DNA from: Glaciozyma antarctica PI12
Taxonomy: Eukaryota > Basidiomycota > Microbotryomycetes > Kriegeriales > Camptobasidiaceae
Assembly (NCBI GenBank): GCA_002917775.1
Contig: KZ627161.1
Span: 1,789,727-1,853,726 of the forward strand
Reading direction: 5' to 3'
Length of the DNA stretch: 64,000 nt
The position numbers and the translations under genes are program-made. Shown piece by piece: positions 1 to 11,166 of this stretch (positions within the stretch are counted from its first letter, which is position 1; every line of letters begins with the position of its first letter). The notes beneath the pieces were generated by a model that did no database searches, had not been told where the DNA came from, and worked only from the letters and a program-made list of their open reading frames with translations.

Positions 1-89
1 TGGCGCGAGCTGAGCCAGCGATGGAGGAGTCTCGAGAGGTCGAAGCGATGGGGTACGACGAGGACGACATCCCGCTGCCTCTGGCTTGA
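1..89 (+). CDS. 3' end of an unidentified gene (partial)
   Basis: Only the last 28 codons lie in the window (frame 3), ending in an acidic stretch, DEDDIPLPLA, before TGA at 87-89. The start and any recognisable domain lie to the left of the window, so no function can be given. It runs tail to tail with the TMA16 gene. The 266 bases between the two stops hold no further gene that I can see. Confidence 0.55.
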   Translation, partial: ARAEPAMEESREVEAMGYDEDDIPLPLA

Positions 90-355
90 ACGGGGAAGCG
101 TGGGAGGTGCTGAAAGGGAGAATGCGCTGTGTAAAGTCGCGGCGCGCGTCTGCCAGCAGCGCGAGGGAGGTGGGGAAGGAAGAGAGGCAGCGCCGTCGAA
201 GTCGAGCTGGTCCTCTTCCCGGTCTAAGCTTCCTCAAGCTTCCTCTACCGCGTACCAAGAACGCTACGAGAGACTGTAACTGGGTAATCAACTCTATTGG
301 TGTCAAACAAATCTCCAAGCGTACACTCGTTCCCTCCCTCGACAGCGAGCAAGCG

Positions 356-1224
356 CTACTCGCTCTCCTCTGCCGCGTCCTCCTCATCCTCGCTCATCTC
401 GTCCATCTCCACCTCTCCATCTCCAGCTTCCCACTCGCCCTCCCTAGCTCCCTCACACTCCACAACCACGGTGTTGAGATCCTCCTTGAAGATTCGGACG
501 AGGCGGATACGACCCAGGAAAGATGGATCTCCTCCTTTGGTTCCTCTGGGGTCCTTGGCGGTGGGAAGAGGGTTGGTCCATTGTCGGCAGAGGAACACAT
601 TGGTAGCGAGGGTGAGATCAGGAATGACTACGCGCAACGAGGTCAGCGTGAGCAGGGAGTGAAGGGACGAGAGCAACGCACCGAATCCACTCCGGTACTC
701 GCTTTCGTCGCTCGTCTTCGTGTTGTCCAGCTCGACCTCACGCTTCGTCTTTCCCTCGCCCTTCCTCCACGACCGCTCTGCCCGCTCCTTCTGTAGCTCC
801 ACATGCTCCTCGTCGTTCCTCGCAATGTAGTCGGCCAGGAGCTGGTGCAGCTCGGGCAGGGAAAGCGAGGTCTTATCGTCGGGCAAGGCGTGCACAAAGT
901 AGAGGTGGCGATCCACTGCAACGCACGAGCGGGTGGTCAGCTTCCCGAGTTCTCTACTGAACACTGTACGAAAAAAAGGGGATGGGCTCACTTCGTCCAA
1001 TCTCGTTACTCCTGCGGACCTTGCTCTGGACGTCGAGCTTCTTCGTACGGAGTTCGATACGCTGGAGCTGCTTTGCGCGGCGCGAGTTGGGGTGAAGCTT
1101 TGCTCCTGTAACGCTCCCCTTCTTGGACTGAAGCGCCTTCAACGTCTTGACGCGGTTTCCCCTAAGGAACGAGTCCCCGTTAGCTGTGGCGTTCACGCGA
1201 GTGGCGAGGCCGGATGCCTTACAT
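356..1224 (-). CDS. TMA16: Translation machinery-associated protein 16
   Basis: TMA16 is a nuclear factor that binds pre-60S ribosomal particles. The joined exons (1224-1223, 1161-992, 915-356) give 243 residues, longer than yeast TMA16 (about 180) because of an acidic C-terminal tail. Diagnostic N-terminal features are the basic run KTLKALQSKKGS, the segment LHPNSRRAKQLQRIELR, and then DRHLYFVHALP and YIARNDEE, which match the family in order. The first intron (1222-1162) starts inside the initiation codon: exon 1 supplies AT and exon 2 supplies G, giving Met-Gly-Asn-Arg-Val-Lys-Thr. A second intron (991-916, 76 nt) has a CTGAC branch site and GCAG acceptor. The family call is secure; the split start is inferred from consensus splice sites. 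Confidence 0.88.
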
Positions 1225-1455
1225 TTTGATCAAGTTCTGGTGGTCGTTCTGGAGTGCAGGAGAGGTCGGGGGAGACTCAAGAAGTCAAGGGGAAGAATTG
1301 GCTGGAGAGCACTTGCGCACGGACCACAACTCAGGGTCAAAAGCTCGCTGGCCGAAACTCTCCTCTCCTTTCTCCTTCGACCAGGTCATCAAGCTCTCTC
1401 GTGCTCAGCAGCTTCCACCAGCTCAGAGGGGACACATCCGCAAGCCAATCACACC

Positions 1456-2683
1456 ATGGAATCCGCCCGCACCATCGCCCAAGGCCTCTCAGGAGCTCAC
1501 GGCACGGTAGGCCTCTTCGGCGCCTTCGAACGAGCGTTTCTGGCCTTCGCTCTCTGTGCTGGACCAGCGTGCTTCGTTATCGGTCAGTCCATCCTCCATC
1601 AGTCTGCCTTGTCGCGCGTTCCCAACTCCTCTCCACAGACGCTCCCTTTGGCCGCTTCACTCCTAAACGCCTTACTCTCAACGGACCAGTCTGCTGGATC
1701 GTGGCCGAAATCGTATCCCCCATCACCTTTCTAATCGCCCTCTCCACTCCTCCCTCCTCCGCCCCTCTCGCATTCACCGCTCCCACTTGGGCCGCCCTAG
1801 TCGAACGATACGATGCGGTCGCTTCCCTGCCGTATGCTCGACTACTCCTCGTTGGGCTGTACCTCCTCCACTACCTCAACAGAGCTATCATATCCACCTG
1901 GTGCGTTTCGATTCGCGAGAAGATTGGGCGCGAGCTGATCCCTCTCGATGACAAGGCGGAACCCAGGACGAGCCCGCATCCACATCTCCGTCGTCCTCTC
2001 CATGATCACCTTCAACCTCGTAAACGGCTTCCTCCTCGGCACCTCCCTCCCAGGTGGCCTCGAACCCCGCACCCTCCCCAACCCCTCCGGCCTCCAACCC
2101 ACCCTCACCCCCCTGTTCCTCCTCGGCCTCACCCTCTTCCTCACGGGCTTCGTTTCCAATATCTACTCCGACGAGATCCTCTACCGCCTCAAGCGCTCCC
2201 GACCTCCTACTCCCCCGAACGCACCGCCTCGACAACGCTATGCGATCCCGCACGGCTTCCTCTACTCCGCACCATGGGGCGGGATTTCCCACCCCGCCTA
2301 CTTCTGCGAATGGATCGAGTGGACGGGGTTCATGCTTTGCACGCTGGCGCTGGTGCCGGGGGCGTTTCCGGAGAAAGCGATGGAGCAAGGAGGGATGTTT
2401 GCGAGCTTGTGGAGGGGGAGGGAGGGGAGGGTTCGTGCGATGGTAAAGGAGGTTCCGGTGGTGTTGAGGCCGCTAAGTGGGTCGTATTTTCAGCGTACGT
2501 TCCTATTATGCTCGAGTGGGAGTGGATGCTGACGAGCGAGATCTCGCAGCTCCTGCGCTGTTCTTGTGGAACGAGCTATCGGCGATGCTCCCTCGAGCAT
2601 TGAGCGGGCACGCGTGGTATCATCGAGTATTCCGAGACGAGTTTCCGAAGGAGCGCAAAGCCGTCATTCCTGGGCTGCTGTAA
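1456..2683 (+). CDS. Steroid 5-alpha-reductase family membrane enzyme
   Basis: This is a probable NADPH-dependent 3-oxo-5-alpha-steroid 4-dehydrogenase (SRD5A1/DET2 family), a polytopic ER enzyme reducing a steroid or other enone double bond. The ATG at 1456 begins MESARTIAQGLSG. Introns at 1583-1638, 1901-1955 and 2495-2549 leave about 353 residues, somewhat longer than the usual 260 or so because of extra sequence before the last exon. Family marks are DAPFGRFTPKRL after the first membrane helix, a loop ending HYLNRAIISTW, SNIYSDEIL, GGISHPAYFCEWIEW, and a tail with NELSAMLPRALSGHAWYHR followed by PKERKAVIPGLL, close to the classic HKWY...KSRKALIP ending. Intron 2 has an AAG acceptor. The substrate in this yeast cannot be told from sequence. 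Confidence 0.85.
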
Positions 2684-2885
2684 CGAGACGAGCTTGGGAG
2701 AGTTTGCGTTTTTTTCGCGCTTTCGGAAGCGAGGTCGACGACTGCTCTCGCTAAATCATTCGAGGCCTAATCTTGCGGAAACGAGAGATGTAATCCAGAG
2801 GAACGGTATAGATGATACAGCCTGAGGTGACAAGCGACGAGTCAGTCAAAGTCGCAAGTCGCTGTGCGAAGAACGTCACGTACCC

Positions 2886-4175
2886 TCACTCATCAATCTC
2901 GCCCTCCTCCACTTCGATGATCTCCCCTTCTTCTACCGTACGCTCAATCAGGCGCCGAGAACGGCGAGTAGGAACCTCTTCGCTCTGCAACATCGTCGGC
3001 AGTAACTCGCGTTTCCGAGACAGCGATGAACACACGACGACAGTGGATGGGCGTGGCTTGCGAGGAATCTTGATGCCCGTCTGCGAAGGATGTGAGCCGG
3101 GTTCAACCGCAGCTGGAAGAAGAGAACGCACCAGTCTGGCCTTGAGATCGACCTTGGGCTTGCTTTCGATCTTGGGCTTGATCTCTTCGGCCTGCGCGAA
3201 AAGCCGTCGTTAGCTGATCTCAACGAAACCGCAAGTGAAGCTTACGCTGAGCGCAGGCTTGCCAACCTCGGCTCCCTCCAGCTTGATCTTCTTCGCTCCT
3301 CGCCTCAGGCTCTTCTGCAGCAGCCGAAGTCGTCAGCGCGACGCCCGTCTCCGCAAAGACGAAAAGCGCACCTTGAGCTTCTCGGGCTTGAAGTCCTCGT
3401 CCTTGATTGCCGGCTTGATGTCCTCCTCCTTGATAGCGGGCGCAACGCCGTCCTCCTCCTCGACCGACGGCTTGACGTCCTCCTCCTCGTCCTTGCCCCG
3501 CTTGGGCCCCCACTTCTTCGAAACCTGCGCACACAAACGTTAGCCCCCTACACTGTCAATCTCTTGAGCTTCAGCGCACCTCATCCTCGACCTCGGCCGC
3601 CAACTCGACCCCGGACTCCCCCTCCCCCTCCTCAGCCTCCACCTGCTTGCTCCTCGACGACCTCAACGGATTCCTCCTCCCCGGCACGTTCTCCCTATCC
3701 CACCTCTCCGCCTTCTCAGGAGCTCACTCGCTATAATCACTCGGATCGACTGCATGGAGTGGCTCAGCATGCAGCGAGTGGCGCGAGTGGCGAGAGGACT
3801 CACTGGACGCGGTGTTGAACGCTTCCGTCACTCGTTCTTGATCCGTTGGCATGAGGTTACTGACCCCGTCGATGAGTCTTGCCTCGCTAAAGTGCTCCGC
3901 CATGTTGGCGAGCTGAGTCTCCGTCACGCAGCCCCTGTCGCACGGAATCAGCTCCCTCTCCCCGCTTCTCCAGGCCGTATACGTGTCCTGCGAAAGACTC
4001 ACCAGTGCCTCCACTGCCACCCACTTCCCTTCGTGCCAAACTCGACAAAGACGCCCAGGACGAGAGCTCCCTCCTCGATGGACGAGCCGTGGTAGGGTTG
4101 CCGGCCTTTGCAGGTCGAGTAAGGCGAGCTGGCGTATTTAACACGGTATAGTCCTGAGAATCCGATGTCGTCCAT
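2886..4175 (-). CDS. PARP-type zinc-finger nuclear protein
   Basis: Exon 1 from the ATG at 4175 reads MDDIGFSGLYRVKYASSP and then CKGRQPYHGSSIEEGAL. After an intron beginning just after 4018, HWGCVTETQLANMAEHF follows. Together these form the zinc finger found in PARP1 and DNA ligase III, which binds DNA nicks. No PARP catalytic domain follows; the rest is acidic and lysine-rich (VKPSVEEEDGV, KEEDIKPAIKDEDFKPEK), like a nuclear tail, ending RTVEEGEIIEVEEGEIDE. At least six introns are needed. The acceptor near 3727 appears to be GAG rather than CAG or TAG, so one junction is uncertain. Small fungal proteins with this finger are known, but their role is poorly defined; nick sensing is an inference. 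Confidence 0.78.
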
Positions 4176-4560
4176 TGTGGTGGTTCGAGGAGAGAGAGGC
4201 GCTCGGAAGGAAATCCGAGGACCGGGCGGGCAGCGCTCAGGTCGCTGCCGAGTCGACCTGTTCTCAACCAAACCACGCTTAGCTCGAAGCGAGCAGACGT
4301 TGAAGTTTCAAGGGAGTGAAGTTTTAAGGAAGAACGATCTGGAAATGAACGACAGACGCGAAGAAGAGAGGGAACGCTTCAGGCCTCTAGATCTCACTTC
4401 ACCTCCTCATCCTTCCTCTTCTCCTCGGTCGCTTCCTCATCTCCTCACGATGGAGTCATGAAGCAGCACGAGGCTAAAGGCTTGCAATCCTATAAGAAGA
4501 GCTCTCCCGTTCTCTCTTCTCTCTCCATCCCAATCTCACACATCCTTCGCAAGCCCAACA
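4176..4560. other. Intergenic, probable divergent promoter
   Basis: These 385 bases lie between two start codons pointing apart. There is a pyrimidine-rich stretch near 4375-4450 and no coding frame or RNA gene that I can support. Confidence 0.5.
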
Positions 4561-4950
4561 ATGTCCACCTCCACCCTCCCCCTCAAGCCCATCGCGCGCC
4601 CTTCGCACCCTCTCCCCTCTCGCCCGCTCTCAGCAGCTCTATCCCCCTACTCCCGCCCCTTCTCCCCTCCCACCACCTTCTCCCCTCCCACCACCTTCTC
4701 CCCCACCCCCCTCCCCTCTCTCACCCCCTCCCAGCACTCGATCTAATCCTACCGCCGCCACCGTCGTCGTCCCTCCCAAGCCACTCGTCGACGCCTCCTC
4801 GCGCACTCGGACGTGCAGGATACCCCGCCGAGGTTACTCAATTTGGACAAGTACGAGGGGGACGCGAGTGAGGAGGAGTGGGAGGTGCTGGGGAGGGAGA
4901 TTAGGAGGTTTAGGAAGGAGATGATGGAGATGATGGAGGAGGAGATGTAG
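4561..4950 (+). CDS. Small uncharacterised gene with uncertain frame
   Basis: An ATG at 4561 opens a Ser/Pro/Thr-rich N-terminus (MSTSTLPLKPIARP...). The same frame near the end reads LLNLDKYEGDASEEEW and then an acidic, Met-rich helix before TAG at 4948. Between them this frame has TAA at 4744, while another frame reads well (SNPTAATVVVPPKPLVDASS). There is no GT donor upstream of that stop, so either an indel in the C-rich tract around 4700-4715 shifted the frame or this is not one gene. An 18-base unit is tandemly doubled at about 4670-4705. It ends 34 bases from the cyclo-ligase stop. No family is recognised. Confidence 0.35.
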
Positions 4951-4983
4951 ATTTTTGGCCGAGGAATGTTGTTGGATAGCGAA

Positions 4984-5896
4984 TCAGGGCGAGAGTGAGA
5001 GGTCGGGAGTGACGATCACGTTGGGTCGCTGGTCCCATTCTTCGGTCGGTACGAGTTCGCCTTCCGGAAGGACCTGCGCGCGCAAAGCCAAAGCCGCTGC
5101 TCGTCGTCCTCAGCTGCGTCCCGATCCTGCTCGAGCGAGAGAAACTCACCTGTGAACGGAGCGCTCTTTCCGAACTTGCTGGGGTAGCTCGCTTCTGCCG
5201 CATGGAGGTAACGGTCGTAGTACCCCCTTCCGTGTCCGAGCCGCTGTCCCTTCTTGTCGAAGAGTAGTCCTGGAACGAGGATGAGGTCCAATCCTCCGTG
5301 CTTCTCGTCCTCGGCTGCGATCGCTCGTCAGCTTTCCGTTCCCCGAAAGAAAGAAAAAAGGACGCGCCATCTTCGAGAGTATCTGCTTCGGCAGGATCAA
5401 CCTCGCGGATCCCCCAGCGATTCGGCTGAAGTCCTTCAAAGTGGTCGAGAGAGCGGAGACGCAGCATGCGCATCACGGTCGGGTCCGAGAGGGGACAGAA
5501 GGGAATGAAGAGGGATTTTCCTGCAAGTAACGTGAATTATCTGTGCTCACGGAGTACGAGGAGCAAGCCCACCTTCGGAGAGGGCGTGGCGGATGATAGA
5601 GTCGGTCTGCGAAGGGATTCAGCGGGTGATAAAACATGCGCGGAGAGGACGACGTACCTGGATTTCAGAGTGAGAAGTGGAGAGATAAATGCTGATATTG
5701 GCTGCGTTCTTGTACCAGGGTGAAGCAAGGACTCGTGCAGTGACGGCGGCAGCTGTGGGAGGTGGGCGTCAGCTTGTGAGGACGCAAAAGGAGGAAACAA
5801 CTCACTTTCGCTGGCGATTTCAGCGGGAGAGACTAATTTGAGCCTCGCAGTAGTTGCTCGACGTAAAGCTTTCTTCGCAGCTTGAATGGCGCTCAT
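4984..5896 (-). CDS. 5-formyltetrahydrofolate cyclo-ligase
   Basis: The enzyme converts 5-formyl-THF to 5,10-methenyl-THF with ATP, returning stored folate to one-carbon metabolism (yeast FAU1, human MTHFS). After the start [19 protein letters not shown], spliced exons give [15 protein letters not shown] with EIQ, then [17 protein letters not shown], and the conserved block [20 protein letters not shown] followed by GRGYYDRYL, the ATP- and folate-binding heart of the family. The last exon ends [13 protein letters not shown] before TGA at 4986-4984. At least five short introns are present. No clear mitochondrial presequence is seen, so the product is probably cytosolic. Confidence 0.92.
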
Positions 5897-6488
5897 CGTT
5901 GCCTGCCAGGGGGAGAGTTAGCGGTGGGTTCCAGCAGCCTGTCGCCACGGTCCCGCCACGCTCCAAACGTCTTCTACGCTTGCTATGGTACTGCCTAACC
6001 ATCCCCAAGTCGTCCTAGGGGCATCCTAGCTGTCCCCCGAGAGCAGCCCGCCCGAAGAGAGCCAGCTCCCAGGCTCCCTCTGTCTCCCTCTGCTCCACCA
6101 TTTCCAGGCCGTCCGCTCCCGCAGCCACCGCCCCTTCCACTGGCCAGCCAAAATACATGATACTGGACTCACGAGAGCAGGAGTGACGGTGCGGCGGAGG
6201 AGCGTCGGGAGCGTCGGGAGGATGGGTCGAGCTTGGAGCTTGGCGGGCTGGGTCGTGCGAGTGAGGTGACTCGGGCGTGTTAGACGTTGAGATTCGACGG
6301 GCGAGTAGGTCGGTTTGGCTGGCGTGTCCGCTTGGGAGAGAGTCGGAGGAAGGCAAGAACCAACTCGCTTGCCGTCGTCGCGTCCCCCTCCCGCCCGCCT
6401 TGAAGCGTTTGACCTCTTGCTTTCTCCCACCTCCCCTCGACCTCCCAGCATTGACGAGAGCTCGTGCTAAGCTCAAGGGCCAGGCCCG
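5897..6488. other. Intergenic, shared divergent promoter
   Basis: A 592-base gap separates the cyclo-ligase and CUE-protein starts, which point apart. Long open frames on the minus strand here are GC-bias shadows without family features. No RNA gene is seen. Confidence 0.5.
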
Positions 6489-9400
6489 ATGGACTCCTCC
6501 CAGTCTCCAACCTCGTCCAGGCTCGCTCGGCCTCCGCGCGCCTCCACTCGCCGCTCCTCCCTCAGCAGATCGACTCAGGACCAACCCTCCACGCCAAACG
6601 ACAGCAGGAGCAACCGAACTCGCTCCAACTCCACCTCCCATCTCTCCCCTGCCGCCTCCACTTCGAAAGGCTCTACTCCCTCCGACCCCGCCTCCGCCTC
6701 CCGCCTCACCAGATCCCCTCACCGAGACGACCTCACCAGCAGCACGTCCTTCCACTCCTCTTCCACCCCCTCCACCTCCTCCTCCTCCTCCCACGACGGA
6801 GGAAGCACGGCAACCCCCACTCATCGAAGAGACGCCAGCACGAGCCTCCTCCCTTCCGCCAGCACCTCCTTCACTCCCACTCCAACCCGCCGCGACTCTC
6901 TCCACTGTACACCTACACGATCGGACTATCTCTCCGGTTCTTCCGTCCTGGAAGCGTACACCTCGTCCTCCGACGTCCGCACGAGGCCGAACGCCGACTC
7001 TCCCTCTCGACTCAGGCGCGATGCCTCCCCCGCCGCGTCGAGTATTCGGCAGCAGAACCGTGGGCAGTCGATACAAGAAGGCAATTGGATGAGAGCTGGG
7101 AAGGAGCAGGAGGAGGTCGATACGGCGTCGCAGAGTTCGGGTTCGCAGTACTCGCTCGACGAGAGAGGGGTCACGGGGGAAGTGGGAGGAGGAGAGGAGG
7201 AGGGGGAGGAGAGTGATCCGTGGATGGGAGTCGACTTGGGAGACGACTCGCCTTCGCCGCCGAGATCACCTCTGTTGGCGGAGAACGTCGCGCGAATGAA
7301 GAGCGTTCAGTCGTTTGGCGAGCTGGGAAATAGTACTGGCGACTGCGGGACGGAGGTGAAAGGGATTAGGACGTCGACTGAGTGGGAGGACGGTGGAGAG
7401 AGCTGGGAAGCATGGGATAGGACGCCGCGGGTGGACGAGGGCTGGAGGGGAGCTGGAGCGAGTTGGGGAGATCGTCGGCGGGGCAGCGCGGAGGACAGCG
7501 CGTTCTCCGGGCAAAGAGCTAAGTTGGACGAGGACGACGAACGACGGTCGGAGCCGGAGACCGCTCCTTCGCAGAGCACGCACGTGGACGACACGCTGGA
7601 CGGGTACGCCGTGTATTCGGCCCAGCGAGGCGACGGCAACGTCGATTATGGTGTGGTGCCCGATTTGCCGCTCGTAACGAGTGCGTCAGAGGTCGGATTG
7701 GCTCTTGGGTGGGACGACTCCAGTGGGTCTCGCTCTCCCCACTTTGCGCCTGGGCGATCGCTGACTTCCACCCAGAAGCCCTACCAGCTCCCTCTTCTTC
7801 CTTATACCAACCCACCCGACCGTCCGCCGGAACGCCACCCGTATCTCCCCATCGTCAAGCCTCCCCCGCCCGCATGTCGCATTCCGACCACCTCTCCCGT
7901 CGCTCCTCCGTCTCCTCGACCTCCTCCCTCCTTCGCTCCGGCGCGATATCCGTCCCTCTCCCTCGCTCACGCTCACGATCACGCTCGCCCTCCACCATCC
8001 CCTCCCCCGCCGACCCTTCGACTCCTCGTCGCCCGGCGGCACTCAACCTCGCTCCCCGTAGTGGAACGCGCTCGTCCTCCCGCACTTCGTCACGCGGAGC
8101 AGTGGAGCACAAGGATGGACGCTCGTCGCCTGCGAGTTTCCACTCTCGCCCCGCTACCCCCGACCCCGTCACCTCCCTCGACGACGACTCGACGCCAGTC
8201 CGCAACCGACCACCCCTCCCTCTCCCCTCCGACCCCTTTCCCTCCTGTTCTCCTACCACCTACGGCATCTCAGTACCCAACAGCCTCCCACCGATTGCCC
8301 AGCCTGGAACGACTCCCGAACTGGACCACTCCCTCTTTCTCCAGGCAACACCTTCGACCTCGTCCGGATCAAGTAGCGCTTTCGTGCCTACGCCCTCGTC
8401 ATCGACGAAGGGAGAGGAGCGGAGACCTCTGCTCGAGGAGCGGAGACCGTCTTCGGAGGATCGGAGGGCTGAGAAGCCGAGGAGGGAGCTGCCGCTGCTG
8501 AAGGCCAAGAGCTCGAGGACGTCGAACGCGGTGGCCAAGAAGATTGCGCTGAACGACGGGGAGGATCCGGGAGCGTCGAGCGGGGTGGAGGGGGAGGGGG
8601 AGGATCAGAGCTTGAGCGTGAGCGCGAGTATGAGGGAGATGAGTCTGAGCGAATTGGGAGGGCTTCGAGCGAGGTGAGCTGGCTCGTGGCAAGTTTTGGG
8701 ACTTGACTGACGGTGCTTGAGTGTGCAGTGGCTCGACACCACTCTCAGCTTCCGACTTCGCCGACGCGTACGGCGACTTCAATCATTCGCCATCTGCCTA
8801 CGACTCGGAGCTACCTCACACCCACGCTCCACACTACAGCCCGTCTGGCGTAGCGATTCCTCCTCCCGCCGAGCCCGACTTCGTCCCCAACCTCGCCCTC
8901 CGCCGTTTCGACTCGGAATCGTCCTACGTCTCTCCCCCTCCTACCGCCGTCGACCCGACCACTCCCCTCCTCTCCGATCCCACCTCCTCGGTCGAGCCGA
9001 ATGACTCTCCCGCCCTCCCCGATACCTTCTTCGAGGCAGCCGAAATGCACACGTCGTACGCGTCCTCGTACAGTATCATGGAGGACCTCGACGCCCAGAT
9101 CTCGCACGCCATCTCGCACGTCAACCTCCACGCAACCCCCAGTCCCGACGTCGCCAGGTCGACAACGTCCAGTCTCTCGCCGGCAGCATTCACGGGCGAT
9201 CGTCCGACGAGCCAGGCGGTCAGCGACGTTAGCAACGATGCGAGCCTCGACGTCTACCACGATGCGCCGATGAGTCGAGGACAGAGCGGGGAGCGAGCGG
9301 GAGAAGATGGCGTCGAAGCGATTGAAAGGAGGTCAGCGGCTGCGAAGAGCGACGCCAAAGCTCGAGCAGCGGCGTTCATCGCGGACCTCAAGCGGGCGAA

Positions 9401-10670
9401 GGCTGCAGCGATTGCGGCGGCCGCGCTTGAGTCGCCGGCGATGGTCTCCTCTCCCTCGCCTTCGACCTCTGCGATTCAGTCACCTGCGCCGGCGGAGGAT
9501 CTCGTGGCGTTCGGCGATAGCGTGCATGCGACGCCGGTGGGGACGACGAGGATCCTTACCGACCTCCCGCCCCTCCCGACCTTCGAGCTCTCGCCCCTCA
9601 AGACCCCCACTGGTCCCCTCAGCAACGCCCCGCGCAGTTCAGCAACCCCCGCATCCATCATCTCCTCTCCGCGAGCAGCTCAAGTCGTCTCCCACGCCCT
9701 TCAGAACGCGACGACCGGCAGCTCGTACGATCTCTCGAAGCTATTAAGACGGCGACCTCTTCCGGCTTACCTCCATAATGGGGACCTGCGGAAGGCCAAA
9801 TCGGCTGGCGAGCGAGCGAGGATCTACGCGAGGAAGATCAACGCGCTTGGGTTGGAGGAGAGCGGCTTGGACGCCTGGATTGACGAAGTCAAGCGACGTG
9901 CTGCGCCCCGACGTGAGTCTACTTCCTGTCGCTGTTCCTGTTGAGTACCAAACTGACTCGCTTCTTCTTCAGGAACCGGATTCAGCTCCTCAGCGTCGTC
10001 GCCGCGGAAAGCTGCTCGCCACTCGCGCGAAGACCCGTCGAACGCCAGCTCCGTCGCCTTCCCCGTTCGCAACGATGGCTACCGCGCAAAGGAAATCCCG
10101 TTCGGTCAATTCGGACCAGGTGACATGGCGCCAACCGTACCCTACCCCGGCGTCCTCCAATCCTCCAGCAGCTCGATCAGCTCGCGGCACGGCGGGCCAG
10201 CAGGGAAGCCTCCGAGCGCGATCGCCAAATCGTCCTTCTTCTCGACGCTGAATCGCAAGGGCTCGAAGCGGTCGACGCCGCCTAGCCAACGCTCGCAGGG
10301 CGGGTACGTCGTCACCTCGCCCCTAGGAACCATCGGCGTCGTCAGTTCGTCGAGCGGACTTCGACCCGCTGGCCCGCGAATGCCAGGAACGACGCGCTCC
10401 AGCCTCGACCTCGTCGGACGAGGAGGATCGCCTCTGGCCCTCGCGCCACCGCAGATGTCGCAGCGCGCGTCGTTCACGTACGGATCGCTCAAGCTCTCGC
10501 TGCCGACGACGGACGTTGCCGAGGTTTCGGAGGACAAGCTGCAGAAGCTCGTCGATATCCTTCCGCAGGCGGATAGGGAGACGCTGAGGGCGTGCTTGGC
10601 GAAGGCGGGGGACGACGATGTGCTGGCGATATCGGTGTTCCTTTCCGAAGAGCAGAATAGGCGGATGTGA
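6489..10670 (+). CDS. Large Ser/Pro-rich protein with C-terminal CUE-like domain
   Basis: Introns at 7723-7775, 8674-8728 and 9913-9972 leave an open frame of 1,337 residues. Most is low-complexity Ser/Pro/Thr/Arg sequence (MDSSQSPTSSRLARPPRAS...), likely disordered and phosphorylated. Two folded parts stand out: a helix-rich block near residue 1080 (LLRRRPLPAYLHNGDLRKAK, then ERARIYARKINALGLEESGL), and the last 45 residues (VSEDKLQKLVDILPQADRET, then LRACLAKAGDDDVLAISVFL), which have the three-helix pattern of a CUE ubiquitin-binding domain. An Ala/Lys helix (AKARAAAFIADLKRAKAAAI) lies between. A ubiquitin-linked role is inferred from the CUE-like end alone; the precise family is not recognised. 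Confidence 0.72.
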
Positions 10671-11166
10671 GCCTGGGATGGGAATGGAACCCTCTTGTTT
10701 TGGGTTGCGAAGGGTTTCTTGCCTGCTCTCCTCCGCTCTCTCGACCCGCGTCTTCGCTCCCGCCGCCTAGGTGGACAGAGACGGGGGGATTCTGAAATGG
10801 AGAGGTCCGAGGAGGAAGCGCACTTCGCAACGTCGCCTCTGTCGAAGCTTACTCTTCCCTTCCCGTCGCTCGCAGCGGCTTCTTGACAACAGCGTAGGAT
10901 TATAGAAGGAGAGAGCTGCTCTTGTGTGCTACGCCTTGACAACGCGAGCTTGAGTCACGGCAGCTCACCTCGGGTCTCCCTCTCCGTTTCGCCTCCATCT
11001 CGCGAAACTCCTTTGCAGTTAGCATAGCTTCATATGTTCCGCTAGTCTGAAGCTACGGCAGACGAACAGTGAGCTGTTTGAGGCCAAGGGCTGTGCCCAA
11101 GCGCCCAAGTCGGAGCTCCTCTCCTTCCGCGCTGCGCGCTCCTTGTCCTCGACCAACGAGCCAACG
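10671..11166. other. Intergenic region
   Basis: This is the 3' flank of the CUE protein and the 5' flank of the RhoGAP gene, 496 bases in all. I see no coding exon, RNA gene or repeat. Confidence 0.45.

Noticed and set aside
4740-4816. GT-AG intron resolving the frame conflict in the small gene
   Set aside because: The only donors (GTCGTC) lie after the stop codon, so splicing cannot remove the stop from the first frame.
6015-7076. 353-codon minus-strand frame rich in Gly and Arg
   Set aside because: Low-complexity antisense of the Ser/Pro-rich CUE protein and its promoter; no domain.
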